A stretch of 64,000 bases of DNA, taken from contig CM040128.1 of assembly GCA_022559845.1 (NCBI GenBank), positions 80,043,247 to 80,107,246 on the forward strand, given 5' to 3'. The translations under genes were made by a program, and so were the position numbers. The notes beneath the pieces are model-generated. The model made no database searches. It saw only the letters and a list, made by a program, of their open reading frames with translations, and had not been told where the DNA came from. Every line of letters starts with the position of its first letter. The stretch's first letter is position 1. Below are positions 55,119 to 64,000 of this stretch, piece after piece. The stretch comes from Amorphophallus konjac. Its lineage: Eukaryota > Streptophyta > Magnoliopsida > Alismatales > Araceae.

Positions 55119-55890
55119 GTCTCCTACCTTTCTAATTACTACCGAAGAAGAGTCACACCTGTCAAGTGTACGCCGCAATGCCCTCACCTTTTCTTATAGG
55201 AGAGGAAGAGGAGGGCCCCCTGTCCAGAATGCAACATGCGATCGGTCGTCATCGAGTGACCGACCTGCACCAGCAACAGCAACAATAACCCGGTGGCGAT
55301 AGTGACCTACGGTCCAATCGTCATCGCCATCCACGCCGGGCAGCTACGGTTGGCAACGCCAATCATGTTCGACAACGCTACCTCGACTTTCGGCTCACCC
55401 TGATCTTTGGGCGCCATTGCCATGGCCGACAAGCAGCCCAGTCCGGCGACTGCCCATAGAGGCAGCTGGCCCCTCTGCTCCTCCAGCAATAGAGACCCAT
55501 ACGGTCATTGACCCCTGGGTCCCCAGCACCGCCAGCACCCGACACGGGCTTTCTGCCGTGGGTCCTCGGTTCCTCAGCACCTCACTCGGGCTCTTAGCTC
55601 TGAGTCCCAGCCAAGCCTACCCCCAGCACGGTTTCCCACCCCTGGGTCGAGGCCTCCCAGTGTTCTATTCGGGCCTCTCGACCCTAGTCTCCGACGAGCC
55701 GGCACTCAATACGGGCTTTCAACCCCGAGTTCGAGGCTCCCCAGCATCTGGCTCGGGTAGATGACCTCGGGTCTCATCAAGGTCGATCCCCAATGCGGAC
55801 TCTCCGCATTGGGCCCCTGGCCTCCTAGCTCTACGACGGGATCTTTACCCCTATGATCCAGCAATGCCAACTCCCAGCAAAAGGTTTCCT
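55119..55890 (+). repeat. Start of E internal region; degenerate CTCGGGT/GGGTC repeats
   Basis: No gag is recognised. From about 55510 onward, diverged copies of the ACCC..GGGT repeat seen in the next segment become visible. Confidence 0.5.
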
Positions 55891-56800
55891 CTTCGGGACA
55901 AGGCCACCTCAACACCCAAGATAGGCGTCTAGCCCTGGGTCTCAGTTCCAGCAACACCCAAGACGGGCGTCTAGCCCTGGGTCTCAGCTCGAGCAACACC
56001 CACGACGGGCGTTCAACCTCGGGTCCCAGATACACCAATACCCGAGATGGGCATCCAGCCTCGGGTCCTAACTACATCAACACCCAAGATGGGCTTGCTA
56101 TCTTGGGTCCCAGCTACATCAATACCCAAGATGGGTGCTCCGCCCTGGGTCCTAGTATTCCCGCATCACCAGTACCCATGATGGGCGTTCAGCCCCGGGT
56201 TCCAGCTCCAACGACACCAAAAAAAAAAGAATAGGAAGGGGCCGTCTAGCTCTGGGATCTGGCTCCAATAGCACCCAAGGCGGGCGTTCAGCCCCGGGTT
56301 CCAGCTCCATCAACACCCAAGATGAGTCGCCTGCCTTGGGATCCAGTTCCATCAATACCCAAGACGGGTGTTCTGCCCTGGGATCCAGTTCCACCAACAC
56401 CTAAGACCGGGCATTCAGCCCCGGGTCCTAGTTTCAGCCACACCCTAGACGGGCGTTCAGCCCTGGGTCCCGGCTTTATCGACACCCGAGATAGGCATTC
56501 GGCCTCGGGTCCTAGCTTCATCAGCACCCGAGACGGGCCTCCAATGCCTGGTTCTAGTTTCGACAACGCCCAAGACTGACATCCAATCCTGGGTCCCAGC
56601 ACCATCAGTATTCAAGACGGGCTTCTAGCCTGGAATCCCAACGTCGTGAAGCACTCATTTTGGGTTTCTAGTCCTAGATCCCAGCTTCATCAGCTCCCAA
56701 TACAGGCTTTCAGCCTCGGGTACTAGCTTCATCAACACCCAGTACGAGCGTCAAGCTCTGGGTCACCATCCCTCTGACATCCTCAGTTCACAACATGGGT
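55890..56800 (+). repeat. About 48-bp tandem array, ACCCAAGACGGGC hairpins
   Basis: Around 18 units. The typical fold is outer arms ACCCA/TGGGT, 5' bulge AGAC, inner arms GGGC/GCCC and a 5-base loop (example 55956-55982). Other units pair ACCCGA/TCGGGT (56040-56065) or ACCCAAGAT/ATCTTGGGT (56082-56108), so arm changes are compensated. A short A-rich insertion sits at 56219-56236. Confidence 0.8.
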
Positions 56801-57439
56801 CATGAACCCCGAGTTCCGGCAACAACTCCGACGGCCCAAGTGAACACCAAGTTCTAGGTTGCCATTCTGTCGGCCCCAGCTCAGGCACTGCACTCCCGAG
56901 TTTCAACTACACCGACATTCACCAAAAATGCCATGCTCTAGACAACCCCGGACTGGGTTCGTTCGGTCCACCACATTGGTGCTGAGTCATCCTCGGCCCT
57001 GCAAACAAAAAAGGGGTGCCATAGCGGCTGCAAAAATGGGCGACCCACTGCCGCCACCCCTGCCTCCAGAAGACAAGGCGAGGCTCAGAGAAGCCGATGC
57101 ACCAGTATCACACCGGGGGCAATCACCCCGGTCCAGTATCAAACCTTCCAAGCCCAAACAATGGGGGCAACTCCAAGGAGGAGCGTCACACCCAGGCGGA
57201 CACCCTGTCCAAGTGTGGCTTCGGCCATCATGTTCAATAAGGCTGAGCCACCCAGATCCCAGTCAAAGTCCCAATCACCTACAGCAAAGACCAACCATTC
57301 TCTGGATCCACCCTAAAGTCCCGAGCTACTCGGTTGAGGGTCGATCCACGATCGCTTCTACAACACCAACAAGTCATCGATGGCGCAACCTACAGGAAAC
57401 GTCCCCTGACAGCGATCAGCTAAGGACGACAGCCGCCAG
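56801..57439 (+). other. Lower-repeat segment of element E
   Basis: No gene or strong repeat recognised; C- and A-rich on +. The last ~60 bp (from about 57400) begins the first ~1-kb unit (GATCAGCTAAGGACGACAGCC is echoed at about 58408 and 59368). Confidence 0.5.
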
Positions 57440-57725
57440 GCTCGCAGGTACCAAAAAAAAACAACAAACAAACAAAAAGGGGCTAAAAATAGAGATGCCC
57501 ATGCGGACTCAGCCACTCTCTCCATAAGGTGGCTGGGAGCAAAAAGGCCGTAAACCCAGCTGAGGTGAAAACCCGCGAGGGCGCGTCAGGCAAAATTGGG
57601 TTACCCCTCGGTGTGAAAATCTGAAAGGGCGCACCGAAAAAAGCAAAATGGGGCCAGCTCTGGCGAAAACCCGAAAGGGCGATAGAGCTGGTAAAGAGAA
57701 AAAGAAAAATCTCTCTTCCTCTCTA
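57440..57725 (+). ncRNA. Structured module copy 1 (candidate RNA): leader hairpin plus three GNRA hairpins
   Basis: After an A-rich run and the phrase AAAAATAGAGATGCCC comes a leader hairpin CAGCCAC/GTGGCTG (57510-57535). Three hairpins follow, all folding as outer stem, AAAA bulge, 3-bp inner stem, GNRA loop: 57560-57589 (loop GCGA), 57608-57637 (GAAA; inner TCT/GGG) and 57654-57691 (GAAA; outer arms CCAGCTCT/AGAGCTGG). An AAAGAGAAAAAGAAAAAT / CTCTC tail closes the module. It is not coding. The RNA interpretation is inference from fold conservation over the three copies. Confidence 0.55.
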
Positions 57726-58449
57726 GGAACATCCAATCACCTCACTCTAAATCCCAGACCAGCTCACCACAATAGTGGGTCAGCATACCTTCTTCTGGCT
57801 GCCACACCATAACGGTTGGACTACACATAGTCTTTGACCAATACACCATCATGATTGGTCACCACCCAGCATCCAAGTCAATACACCATCACGGTCGACC
57901 TACCTATTTCCTCCTAGTCTCACGCTATCCCCGTTGGCCGCTACCCCCCTTGACCTATAGGCCGTCATGGCTGGTCAAGCCTTCACCCTGGTCCTCCTCC
58001 TCCACAGTCGACCTACACATACCCTTGACTAAACACCTCCACAGTCAATCCAACACCTGATCTCTGGCCAAAACACCATAATGCTTGGCCTACACATTTC
58101 CCAGTTCTTGACCGATACACCTTCTCAGTCAATTAAATCCATAACCTTTGGCCAATACACCTCTTTGGTCGGCCTACGTCAATTCAGGGCCTATACGCCA
58201 CCACAACCAAGAACCTCATCCTTTGCATCATCAAAGTTGATATGTTCAAGCTTCAGTCCAAGCTCTAGCTGCAAGCTCCACGGATCAGCCAGTCTGAAGG
58301 TCTACGTGAAGCCCCAGATTGCTTGGCAACTAGCCAAGCCCCAGCGAGGAACTCCAGCATCTGCCCAACGGATTAACGGCAATGATCCCACCAACAGCGT
58401 CCTTCGACAACAGCAAGCTAAGGACACCCAGCACCAGTCACCGAACAGC
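57726..58449 (+). repeat. Inter-module hairpin repeats (GGCCAA..TTGGCC type), unit 1
   Basis: Diverged repeats of the form GRCCAAT-acaccatNatg-ATTGGYC. Examples are GACCAAT/ATTGGTC (about 57836-57861), CTTGACC/GGTCAAG (about 57949-57977) and GGCCAA/TTGGCC (about 58067-58090). Towards 58250-58440 it becomes the common lead-in to module 2. Confidence 0.65.
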
Positions 58450-58740
58450 CAAAAGGCTCTCAGGTAAAAAAAATAACAAAAAATTGGGTTAAAAATAGAG
58501 ATACCCTAGCGGACTCAGTCGTCCTCTTTTTTAAAGAGGCGACTGGGGGCAAAAAGGCCAGCAACCCGGTTGAGGTGAAAACTCGCAAGAGCACCTCAGG
58601 CAAAATTGGGTAACCCTTCGATATGAAAACCCGCAAGGGTGCATTGGAAAAAACAAAAGGGGGCCAGCTCTGGCAAAAACCTGAAAGGGCGGCAGAGCTG
58701 GTAAAGAGAAAAAAAATAAAATTTCTTTTCTCCCTTAGCT
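58450..58740 (+). ncRNA. Structured module copy 2 (candidate RNA)
   Basis: The leader hairpin CAGTCG/CGACTG with CCTCTTT/AAAGAGG (58516-58545) has different bases from copy 1 but pairs equally. The three hairpins are 58571-58598 (outer GAGGTG/CACCTC, inner CTC/GAG, loop GCAA), 58618-58647 (loop GCAA) and 58674-58711 (loop GAAA). The inner CTC/GAG in place of CCC/GGG is a double compensatory change relative to copies 1 and 3. Confidence 0.55.
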
Positions 58741-59384
58741 GGGGGCAACCTGCTACCCACCTTCCAGCAATCATATCCCCAGCCAGTTGGCCCACACCAG
58801 TCCCTGACTAATCCCCTGCTCCAGTTTATAAACTCTACACCTCCCTGTCGGCCATATACCATCACGTTTGGCCTAAACCAGCTCCCCAGGTCACTCCCCT
58901 CCCTTGGTGGCCTATACCAGTCCCTGGCTAGTACATCTCTCTAGCTCATTGATCTTACACTCCCCATTTAGCCATACACCACCCAAGTTGGCTCGCACTT
59001 CCTCCGGCCTCACACCTCCACGGTCGGCCCATATACACTAGCAATTCATGCATTAGTCTAGTCATTCATTCCAGCAAACCTCAACCTACTCGCCACCTCG
59101 GTTGGCCTCTACATCACAACAACATTGGATCCATCTATGATGAGAATCCATCAACCCATAATTCCCAGTCACCAGCCTATCATGGTTGAGTCACCATGAA
59201 CCCGGTCATAACTCCAGCAATACGCCGTAAAGGCATACCAGTTCCCAGATCCCAGTCATGATTCCAGCAATACACCACTAAGGCTCACCAGTTCCCAGAC
59301 CACCAGTCAAAGCCACAGTCATGGCTACAACGGCTACAAGCCATCAACAACATAAACTCCAGGTCTGACAACAGCACGCTACGG
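58741..59384 (+). repeat. Inter-module hairpin repeats, unit 2
   Basis: GGCCA/TGGCC (about 58850-58875) and AGCCA/TGGCT (about 58968-58993) type hairpins, then diverged GGCTCACCAGTTCCCAG phrases (59200-59300). No gene. Confidence 0.6.
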
Positions 59385-59685
59385 ACGATAACCACAAGGT
59401 TCCCAGGTCAAAAAAAAAGAGAAAAAATGGGGTTAAAAATAGAGATACCCCAGCGGCCTCAGTCAACTCCTTCCACGGGATTACTGAGGGCAAAAATTGT
59501 CGTCAACCTAGCTGAGGTGAACACCCGAGAGGGCATCTCAGGCAAAATCGAGAAACCCCTCGATGTGAAAACCCGCAAGGGCGCACCGGAAAAAGCTAAA
59601 GGGGGCCAGCTCTGGCGAAAACCCGCAAGGGCGGTAGAGCTGGTAAAGAGAAAAAAAAACTCTCTTCCTCTCTACTCCTCACTGA
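59385..59685 (+). ncRNA. Structured module copy 3 (candidate RNA)
   Basis: Leader hairpin CTCAGT/ACTGAG (59458-59488). The three hairpins are 59512-59541 (bulge AACA, loop GAGA), 59560-59589 (loop GCAA) and 59606-59643 (loop GCAA). The flanking A-rich run and AAAAATAGAGATACCCC phrase are as in copies 1 and 2. Spacing from copy 2 is about 940 bp; copy 1 to copy 2 is about 1,010 bp. Confidence 0.55.
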
Positions 59686-59739
59686 TGAAAGCCGTCAACC
59701 GCGACACCCCGCCGATGGCAACCTCAACATCACTCCACA

Positions 59740-60420
59740 ACGATGGTGGCCACTACACCCCCGAGGGTTGGCCATCGCCAATTCCAACTCTAGTATTCGG
59801 CTACACACCTCCACGGTTAGCCGACCAGCTCCAGTCTTTCGGCTACTACACACCAGCAGTTAGCCGGCCAGTTCCAGTTCCAGCCTCCAGCCCCAATTTC
59901 GGCTACAACGCCTTTACAGGCCAGCCGCGCAGTCTTCAGTTCTAGCATTTCGGCTACAACGCCTTTACAGGCCAGCCGTCGAGACTCCAGTCCCAGTTTC
60001 AACTACAACGCCTTTACAAGCCAGCCACCCAGTTTTCAGTTCCAGTTTCGACTACAATGCCTTTACTGGCCAGCCACCCAGTTTTCAATTCCAGTTTCGG
60101 CTACAACACCTTTATAGGCCAGCCGCCCAGTCTTCAGTTCTAGTTTCGGCTACAACGCCTTCGTAGGCCAGCCGCCCAGTTCCTGTCCCAGTTTCCAGTC
60201 CCAACATTCTGGCTATAACGCCTTCACAGGCCAGCCGCCCAGTTCCAATTCTAGTCACCAGTCCCAGTATCCGGCTACAACGCCTTCGCAGGCCAACCAC
60301 CCAGTTCCAGTTCTGGTCACCAGTCCCAGTATCCGGCTACAACACCTCAACGGTCAGCCGGCCAGCTCCAGCTCCAGTCTCGGACTCTGGCTACGTCACC
60401 ATGGTAGCGTGCCAGACAAC
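59740..60420 (+). repeat. ~55-60-bp tandem array, CGGCTACAACGCCT hairpins
   Basis: About 11 units. The best copies (59900-59927, 59951-59978) pair CGGCT/AGCCG outside and GCCT/AGGC inside, with 5' bulge ACAAC, loop TTAC and a single 3' C. Loops vary freely (TTAC, TCGT, TCAC, TCGC) while arms stay paired. Spacers are CAGTTCCAGTTTC-like. Confidence 0.85.
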
Positions 60421-60429
60421 CCCAACCTT

Positions 60430-61035
60430 AACTCAAACTCCTCAGACTAAACAATACCAGCAATACAGGTCAACACACCCCTACGGGTCGGCCCCCAGCC
60501 TCCAGTCCCCAATAATATGGGTCAACACACCCTCATGGGTCGACCGCTAGTCTCCAGCAACATAGGCCAGCACACCCTCACGGGTCGGCCTCCGGCTTCC
60601 TGACTCCAGCAACATAGGCTAGCACACCCTCTTGGGTCGGCCTCCAGCTTCCAGACTCCAATAACATAGGCCAACACACCCTCTCAGGTCGGCCACCGGC
60701 TTCTAAACTCCAGCAACATAGGCCAGCACACCCTCATAGGTTATCCTCTGACTTCCAGTCTCCAGCAATGCAGGCCAAAACACCCTCACGAGTAGGCCTC
60801 CAGCAACCAGTCTCCAATCCCCAGCAACATAGGCCAACATACCCTCACAGGTCGGCCTCCAGCCCTCACCCTCCAGCAATATGGGTCAACACACCCTTAC
60901 AGGTCAGCCTCCAGTCTCCCGTTTCTAGTTCCCAGTTACACCAGCCAATGCACTCTCAAGAGTCGGCCTCCAGCTTCCAGTCCCCAGTCCTCTAGGTCAA
61001 CACCGCCTTATGGATTGTTCTCCAGCTTCCAATCT
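60430..61035 (+). repeat. ~55-60-bp tandem array, AGGCCAACACACCC hairpins
   Basis: About 10 units. Typical copy 60564-60591: outer AGGCC/GGCCT, 5' bulge AGCACA, inner CCC/GGG, loop TCAC, 3' TC. One unit (about 60951-60973) uses inner ACTC/GAGT, a compensated change. GGTC/GACC outer arms occur at about 60525-60550. Confidence 0.82.
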
Positions 61036-61830
61036 CCAGCCATCTAGGTCAACATGCCTAATTCAGGCAGGCCTGTAGCACCCAGCCTTCGATATCCAGC
61101 TTCCAATACCCAATTTCCACAACCCGGCTTCCAGTATCCAGTCTCCAGTACCCAATGTCTAATACCCAGATGTAAAATACAGCTTCCAATATTCAGTTTC
61201 CAGTGCCTAGTTCCTGTACCCTGCCTTCAACATCCAGTTCAAGTACCCTAATTCCCAGTATCCAGCACCAGTACTCCGCTTCCAGCCCCCAGTTCCAGTT
61301 TCCGATTCCAATGCCCAGTTCCCAGCACCTAATTTCCTATTTCCCATTTTCAATTCTAGTTTCCCGCAATGGGTAGCACGCCTCATAGGGGCAGGCCACC
61401 AGTCCCAGCACCAAGTATCCAATTACCAGATGCCATATCCAACATCCAGTTCCCAGCCCCAGCCTTCCATCCCAACACCCAATAGCCAGATTCTAGTCTC
61501 CAGTCCTGATATCCAGTCCCGATATACAGCTCCCAATTTTTAGTTTCCAGTCCCAATCTCCAGTCCCCCATCCCAACATCCAGTTCCCAGCCTCTAGTTG
61601 CCACCTCTCGGTTCCAATACCCAGTCTCCAGTCCCAGTATCTAGCCTCCAAATCCTGATTTTCAGTACCAACACCCAGCTTCTAGTCTCTGGTTCCCTGT
61701 TTCCACCAACAATATTTAGTCTCTTGTATTTGGGTCACGATCTCCGATCCCAGTATTCAATCCTTGCCTTCCAGTCTCCAACCTCTGACCTCCAGTTTCC
61801 AGGAACAGACCAACACGCCTTAGCCCGGTA
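61036..61830 (+). repeat. Low-complexity CCAGTNTCCAGT-type tract
   Basis: Degenerate 8-12-bp words (CCAGTTCCCAG, TCCAGTCCC) dominate. This is the spacer sequence of the flanking arrays without the hairpin part. No gene. Confidence 0.75.
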
Positions 61831-62440
61831 GGTCTCCGGTCTAAGCATCTAGGTTTCCAGCCTCCAACTTCCAGTTGCCTTCAATAGGCTAGTACGCCTT
61901 GATCGGGAAGACCTTCAATATCCAGTCCCCGGTCTCAAACAGTAGGCCACTTTGCCTCGCAAGCGGACCTACAACAACAACCACATGAACCAGTCGAAAT
62001 ACCTCACAGACGGATAGGCCTCAAAGGCCCGTCCACAGCAAATATAGACCGACATACCCCCAAGGGTCGGTCTACCACACTCCGATCATTACACCTCAAT
62101 GGTCGGCCAGTAGCAATCCCTTCAGCGACACGCCAGTGGGTAGCCGATCGGGGATCCCAGTCAACATACCTCAACGATCGGCTGATCGTGGCTCCCAGTC
62201 AATATGCCTCAGTAATTAGCCGAGTGGACTTCCTAGTCGATACACCTCGGCGCTCAACCAACACACTAGCAGGTACTATCCACCACGCTATGATGATTAT
62301 GTGTCTAACATCATTTGTGGTCATTGTACTTTCTAAAGGATCGGACGACCTTGACTTTGGCTATTTTACCCTTACGGTTAGCCAGCAGCATCAACATTTG
62401 GTCGTACCGATTCCCAGCCAACACCCCTCTCTGGGGGCAA
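61831..62440 (+). repeat. Degenerate hairpin units of element E
   Basis: Scattered copies. The clearest is 62046-62073 with outer AGACCG/CGGTCT, 5' bulge ACATA, inner CCC/GGG and loop CCAA. Others are eroded. No gene. Confidence 0.6.
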
Positions 62441-62830
62441 ATCCAGTAACCTTAGACCAAGACGCCTCACCGAGGCAGGTCTTCAACAACCCCAGACCAA
62501 GATGCCTTGCCGAGGCAGGTCTCCAGCAACCTCAGACCAAGATGCCTCGTCGAGGCAGGTCTCCAGCAACTTCAGACCAAGACGCCTCGTTGAGGCAGGT
62601 CTCCAGCAACCTCAGACCATGACGCCTCGCCGAGGCAGGTCTTCAACAACTTCAGACCAAGATGCCTTGCCGAGGCAGGTCTTCAATAACTTCAGATCAA
62701 GACGCCTCGCCGCGGCAGGTCTCCAGCAACCTCAGGCTGACATGCTTCCTCGAAGCAGGTGTCCATCAACATCAAGCCAAGATACCTTGTCGAGGCTAAT
62801 TCCCAGCAACACCAGGCCAACATGTCTCTC
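62440..62830 (+). repeat. ~43-bp tandem array, AGACCAAGACGCCTC hairpins
   Basis: About 9 units. Copy 62454-62482 has outer AGACC/GGTCT, 5' bulge AAGAC, inner GCCTC/GAGGC, loop ACC and a single 3' A. The unit near 62740-62762 has inner GCTTC/GAAGC, a compensated change. Confidence 0.85.
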
Positions 62831-64000
62831 CAAATCTTGCCTCCAGCAGCATCAGACCAGTACACCTACGAAACTGATTGTGGTCCCCGTGGCTGCTCAG
62901 CTGCTGCCCACTTCTAGATTAACGTCATCCATCCGCCTGTTAATCCGACCTCTACTGATTCCCTGACACCACCAACCAACCAACCGGCCCCTACCACTAG
63001 TGCCGTGTAATGGCGGCCCTGGCAGGAGCTGGAATCTCTCAACTTCGAAGCCCTATTATGACCCCAGTTCCCCCTAAAACCTCTGACCCACCGGCTATAA
63101 TCCCAGTCACATCCAGCCATGACTAAGTGGCCTCCAGCACCATAACTTGACGATTTATGAGGGCCCTACAACACAACTCCAGCTACAATGCCTCAAAGGT
63201 GTGACCAGCCCGTCCCATAGGACGGTCGGCGCCAAGCTTGGCTAATGCGCCCCCATGGGCGGTCAACGAACAATGCCAGCACCCCACAAAAGAGTCAACC
63301 ACCATAGCAGTGGTAGGCTGCTAGCGACCGACCACAGGCTTCACCACAAAGCCCCAGTCAGAGCGGCGATCATCTCGTCACCAACTAGCAATCCCAGGAG
63401 CGGAGGGATAGGTGACCCTCCAATTCCCAAGATAGGGAAATTTCGAACCCCCATTCGCAGCATTGTCAGCTACGGTCACGATCAAAGGGGAACATGCCAA
63501 GGAGTGAAAAATGCTCATAGCACTCCTTGACTCAGACAAGGTGGAAAACATGAGAAAACACAAATCTCAGTCTACAAGTCCACCTCCGGGGGCAAGACAT
63601 GACTCCCGCCAGTGCAATCTCAAATGATGAAAGGGGAGCCACAAAGGGTCTCCCATTGCTCGCCAGCCACCCTACGAGGCGGGATGGGCTCGATAGTTCT
63701 GGCCTGCCCCTGTCTCAGATGTCTAATGGGGGAGGGTCCTTTCCACCGAGCCGCCTCTCCTCAGAAAATCCATGAAGCCCGCTACGCAAGGCAGTCCCCA
63801 GACATAGACAACAAAGCCAGAAGCATTGTTACACCGGGCTCCCCCGGGCTTCCTACGCGATCGGAATTGGCATCCATCCCAATCATATCATCAACCACCG
63901 AAGTGACCACTTCTATGGAGAGTTCGGCGTCCAGACCAGATTGCTCCCGCGACGTGGGCCCTACACACCTCTGCCACTAGCCCAACACGCGAGATAAACG
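62831..64000 (+). other. Right end of window within element E; nothing recognised
   Basis: Repeats fade after 62900. No reading frame with recognisable gag or pol motifs starts before 64000. The open stretch 63612-63980 has no motif I can name. Confidence 0.5.

Larger units (their letters stand above)
51014..64000 (+). mobile_element. Gypsy-like giant element E, Tat-type, no coding seen (continues past the window)
   Basis: Starts TGTTGGCACCGAC in D's integrase; the 5-bp left flank is GCCAC. LTR-like sequence to about 55096 is followed by TGGCACACCCGGTGGGAC, a post-LTR block I associate with Tat-lineage gypsy elements (Retand/Grande/RIRE2 type). From there to 64000 there is no gag, protease or RT; instead there is a succession of tandem repeats, mostly hairpin-forming. 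It is either a non-autonomous large derivative or an autonomous element whose genes lie beyond 64000. Confidence 0.6.

Noticed and set aside
63612..63980. Start of gag for element E
   Set aside because: No zinc knuckle, capsid or protease motif and the frame closes at 63980; not supportable as a gene.

Overview
This is plant nuclear DNA, almost certainly from an angiosperm with a large repeat-rich genome. No intact host gene is visible. Nearly everything is transposable-element sequence in a deep nest: Ty1/copia elements of the Sirevirus (SIRE/Maximus) type, Ty3/gypsy elements, a CACTA DNA transposon and a broken plant-mobile-domain (PMD) gene. Plant hallmarks are the copia primer-binding site TGGTATCAGAGC (initiator-Met tRNA), the SIRE-type pol, the PMD fragment, and CACTA ends with CCGTCGG-rich subterminal repeats.

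Left block (1-22.6 kb). A decayed gypsy element F (3' part 18.6-20.9 kb, 3' LTR 20.87-22.64 kb, + strand) appears to be the host of copia element C (LTR from 15573 rightwards, gag-only internal region, - strand). C is split by copia element A (205-12479, - strand), which has matching CAGTA target duplications at 200-204 and 12480-12484. The U3 of each copia LTR carries dozens of copies of a degenerate dodecamer (TGTATAGACTT in A, GCACCGACCT-like in C) upstream of conserved G-boxes, an E2F-like site and a TATA box.

Middle block (22.6-31.4 kb). Unassigned DNA leads into a PMD pseudogene (24359-25056). A CACTA element (starts 25057, - strand) interrupts it. Its last intron (25643-30039) has good splice sites and is filled by about 21 satellite monomers plus one SINE-like insertion. 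A Tekay/Del-like LTR (30322-31364) interrupts the CACTA coding exon.

Right block (31.4-64 kb). Copia element D (3' LTR 31365-33266, pol 48.8-51.0 kb, - strand) sits in that LTR. D is interrupted by a recombined B-family insertion (about 34415-46402), which consists of a gag fragment plus a complete LTR-internal-LTR element. D also holds a solo LTR (46591-48838, TCCAA duplication), and its integrase region is cut by a giant gypsy-like element E (51014 to the window end, + strand).

E is the most unusual object. It has a ~4 kb LTR with a palindrome array, a Tat-type post-LTR block at 55101, and then almost 9 kb with no recognisable gag or pol. That stretch is largely tandem hairpins. Repeat families with unrelated primary sequence share one asymmetric fold on the + strand: outer stem, 5' A-rich bulge, inner GC stem, small loop. 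Three ~1-kb-spaced modules each contain three such hairpins, and all nine are capped by GNRA tetraloops with compensatory changes in the stems. This looks like a structured retroelement RNA that I do not recognise from any described family.
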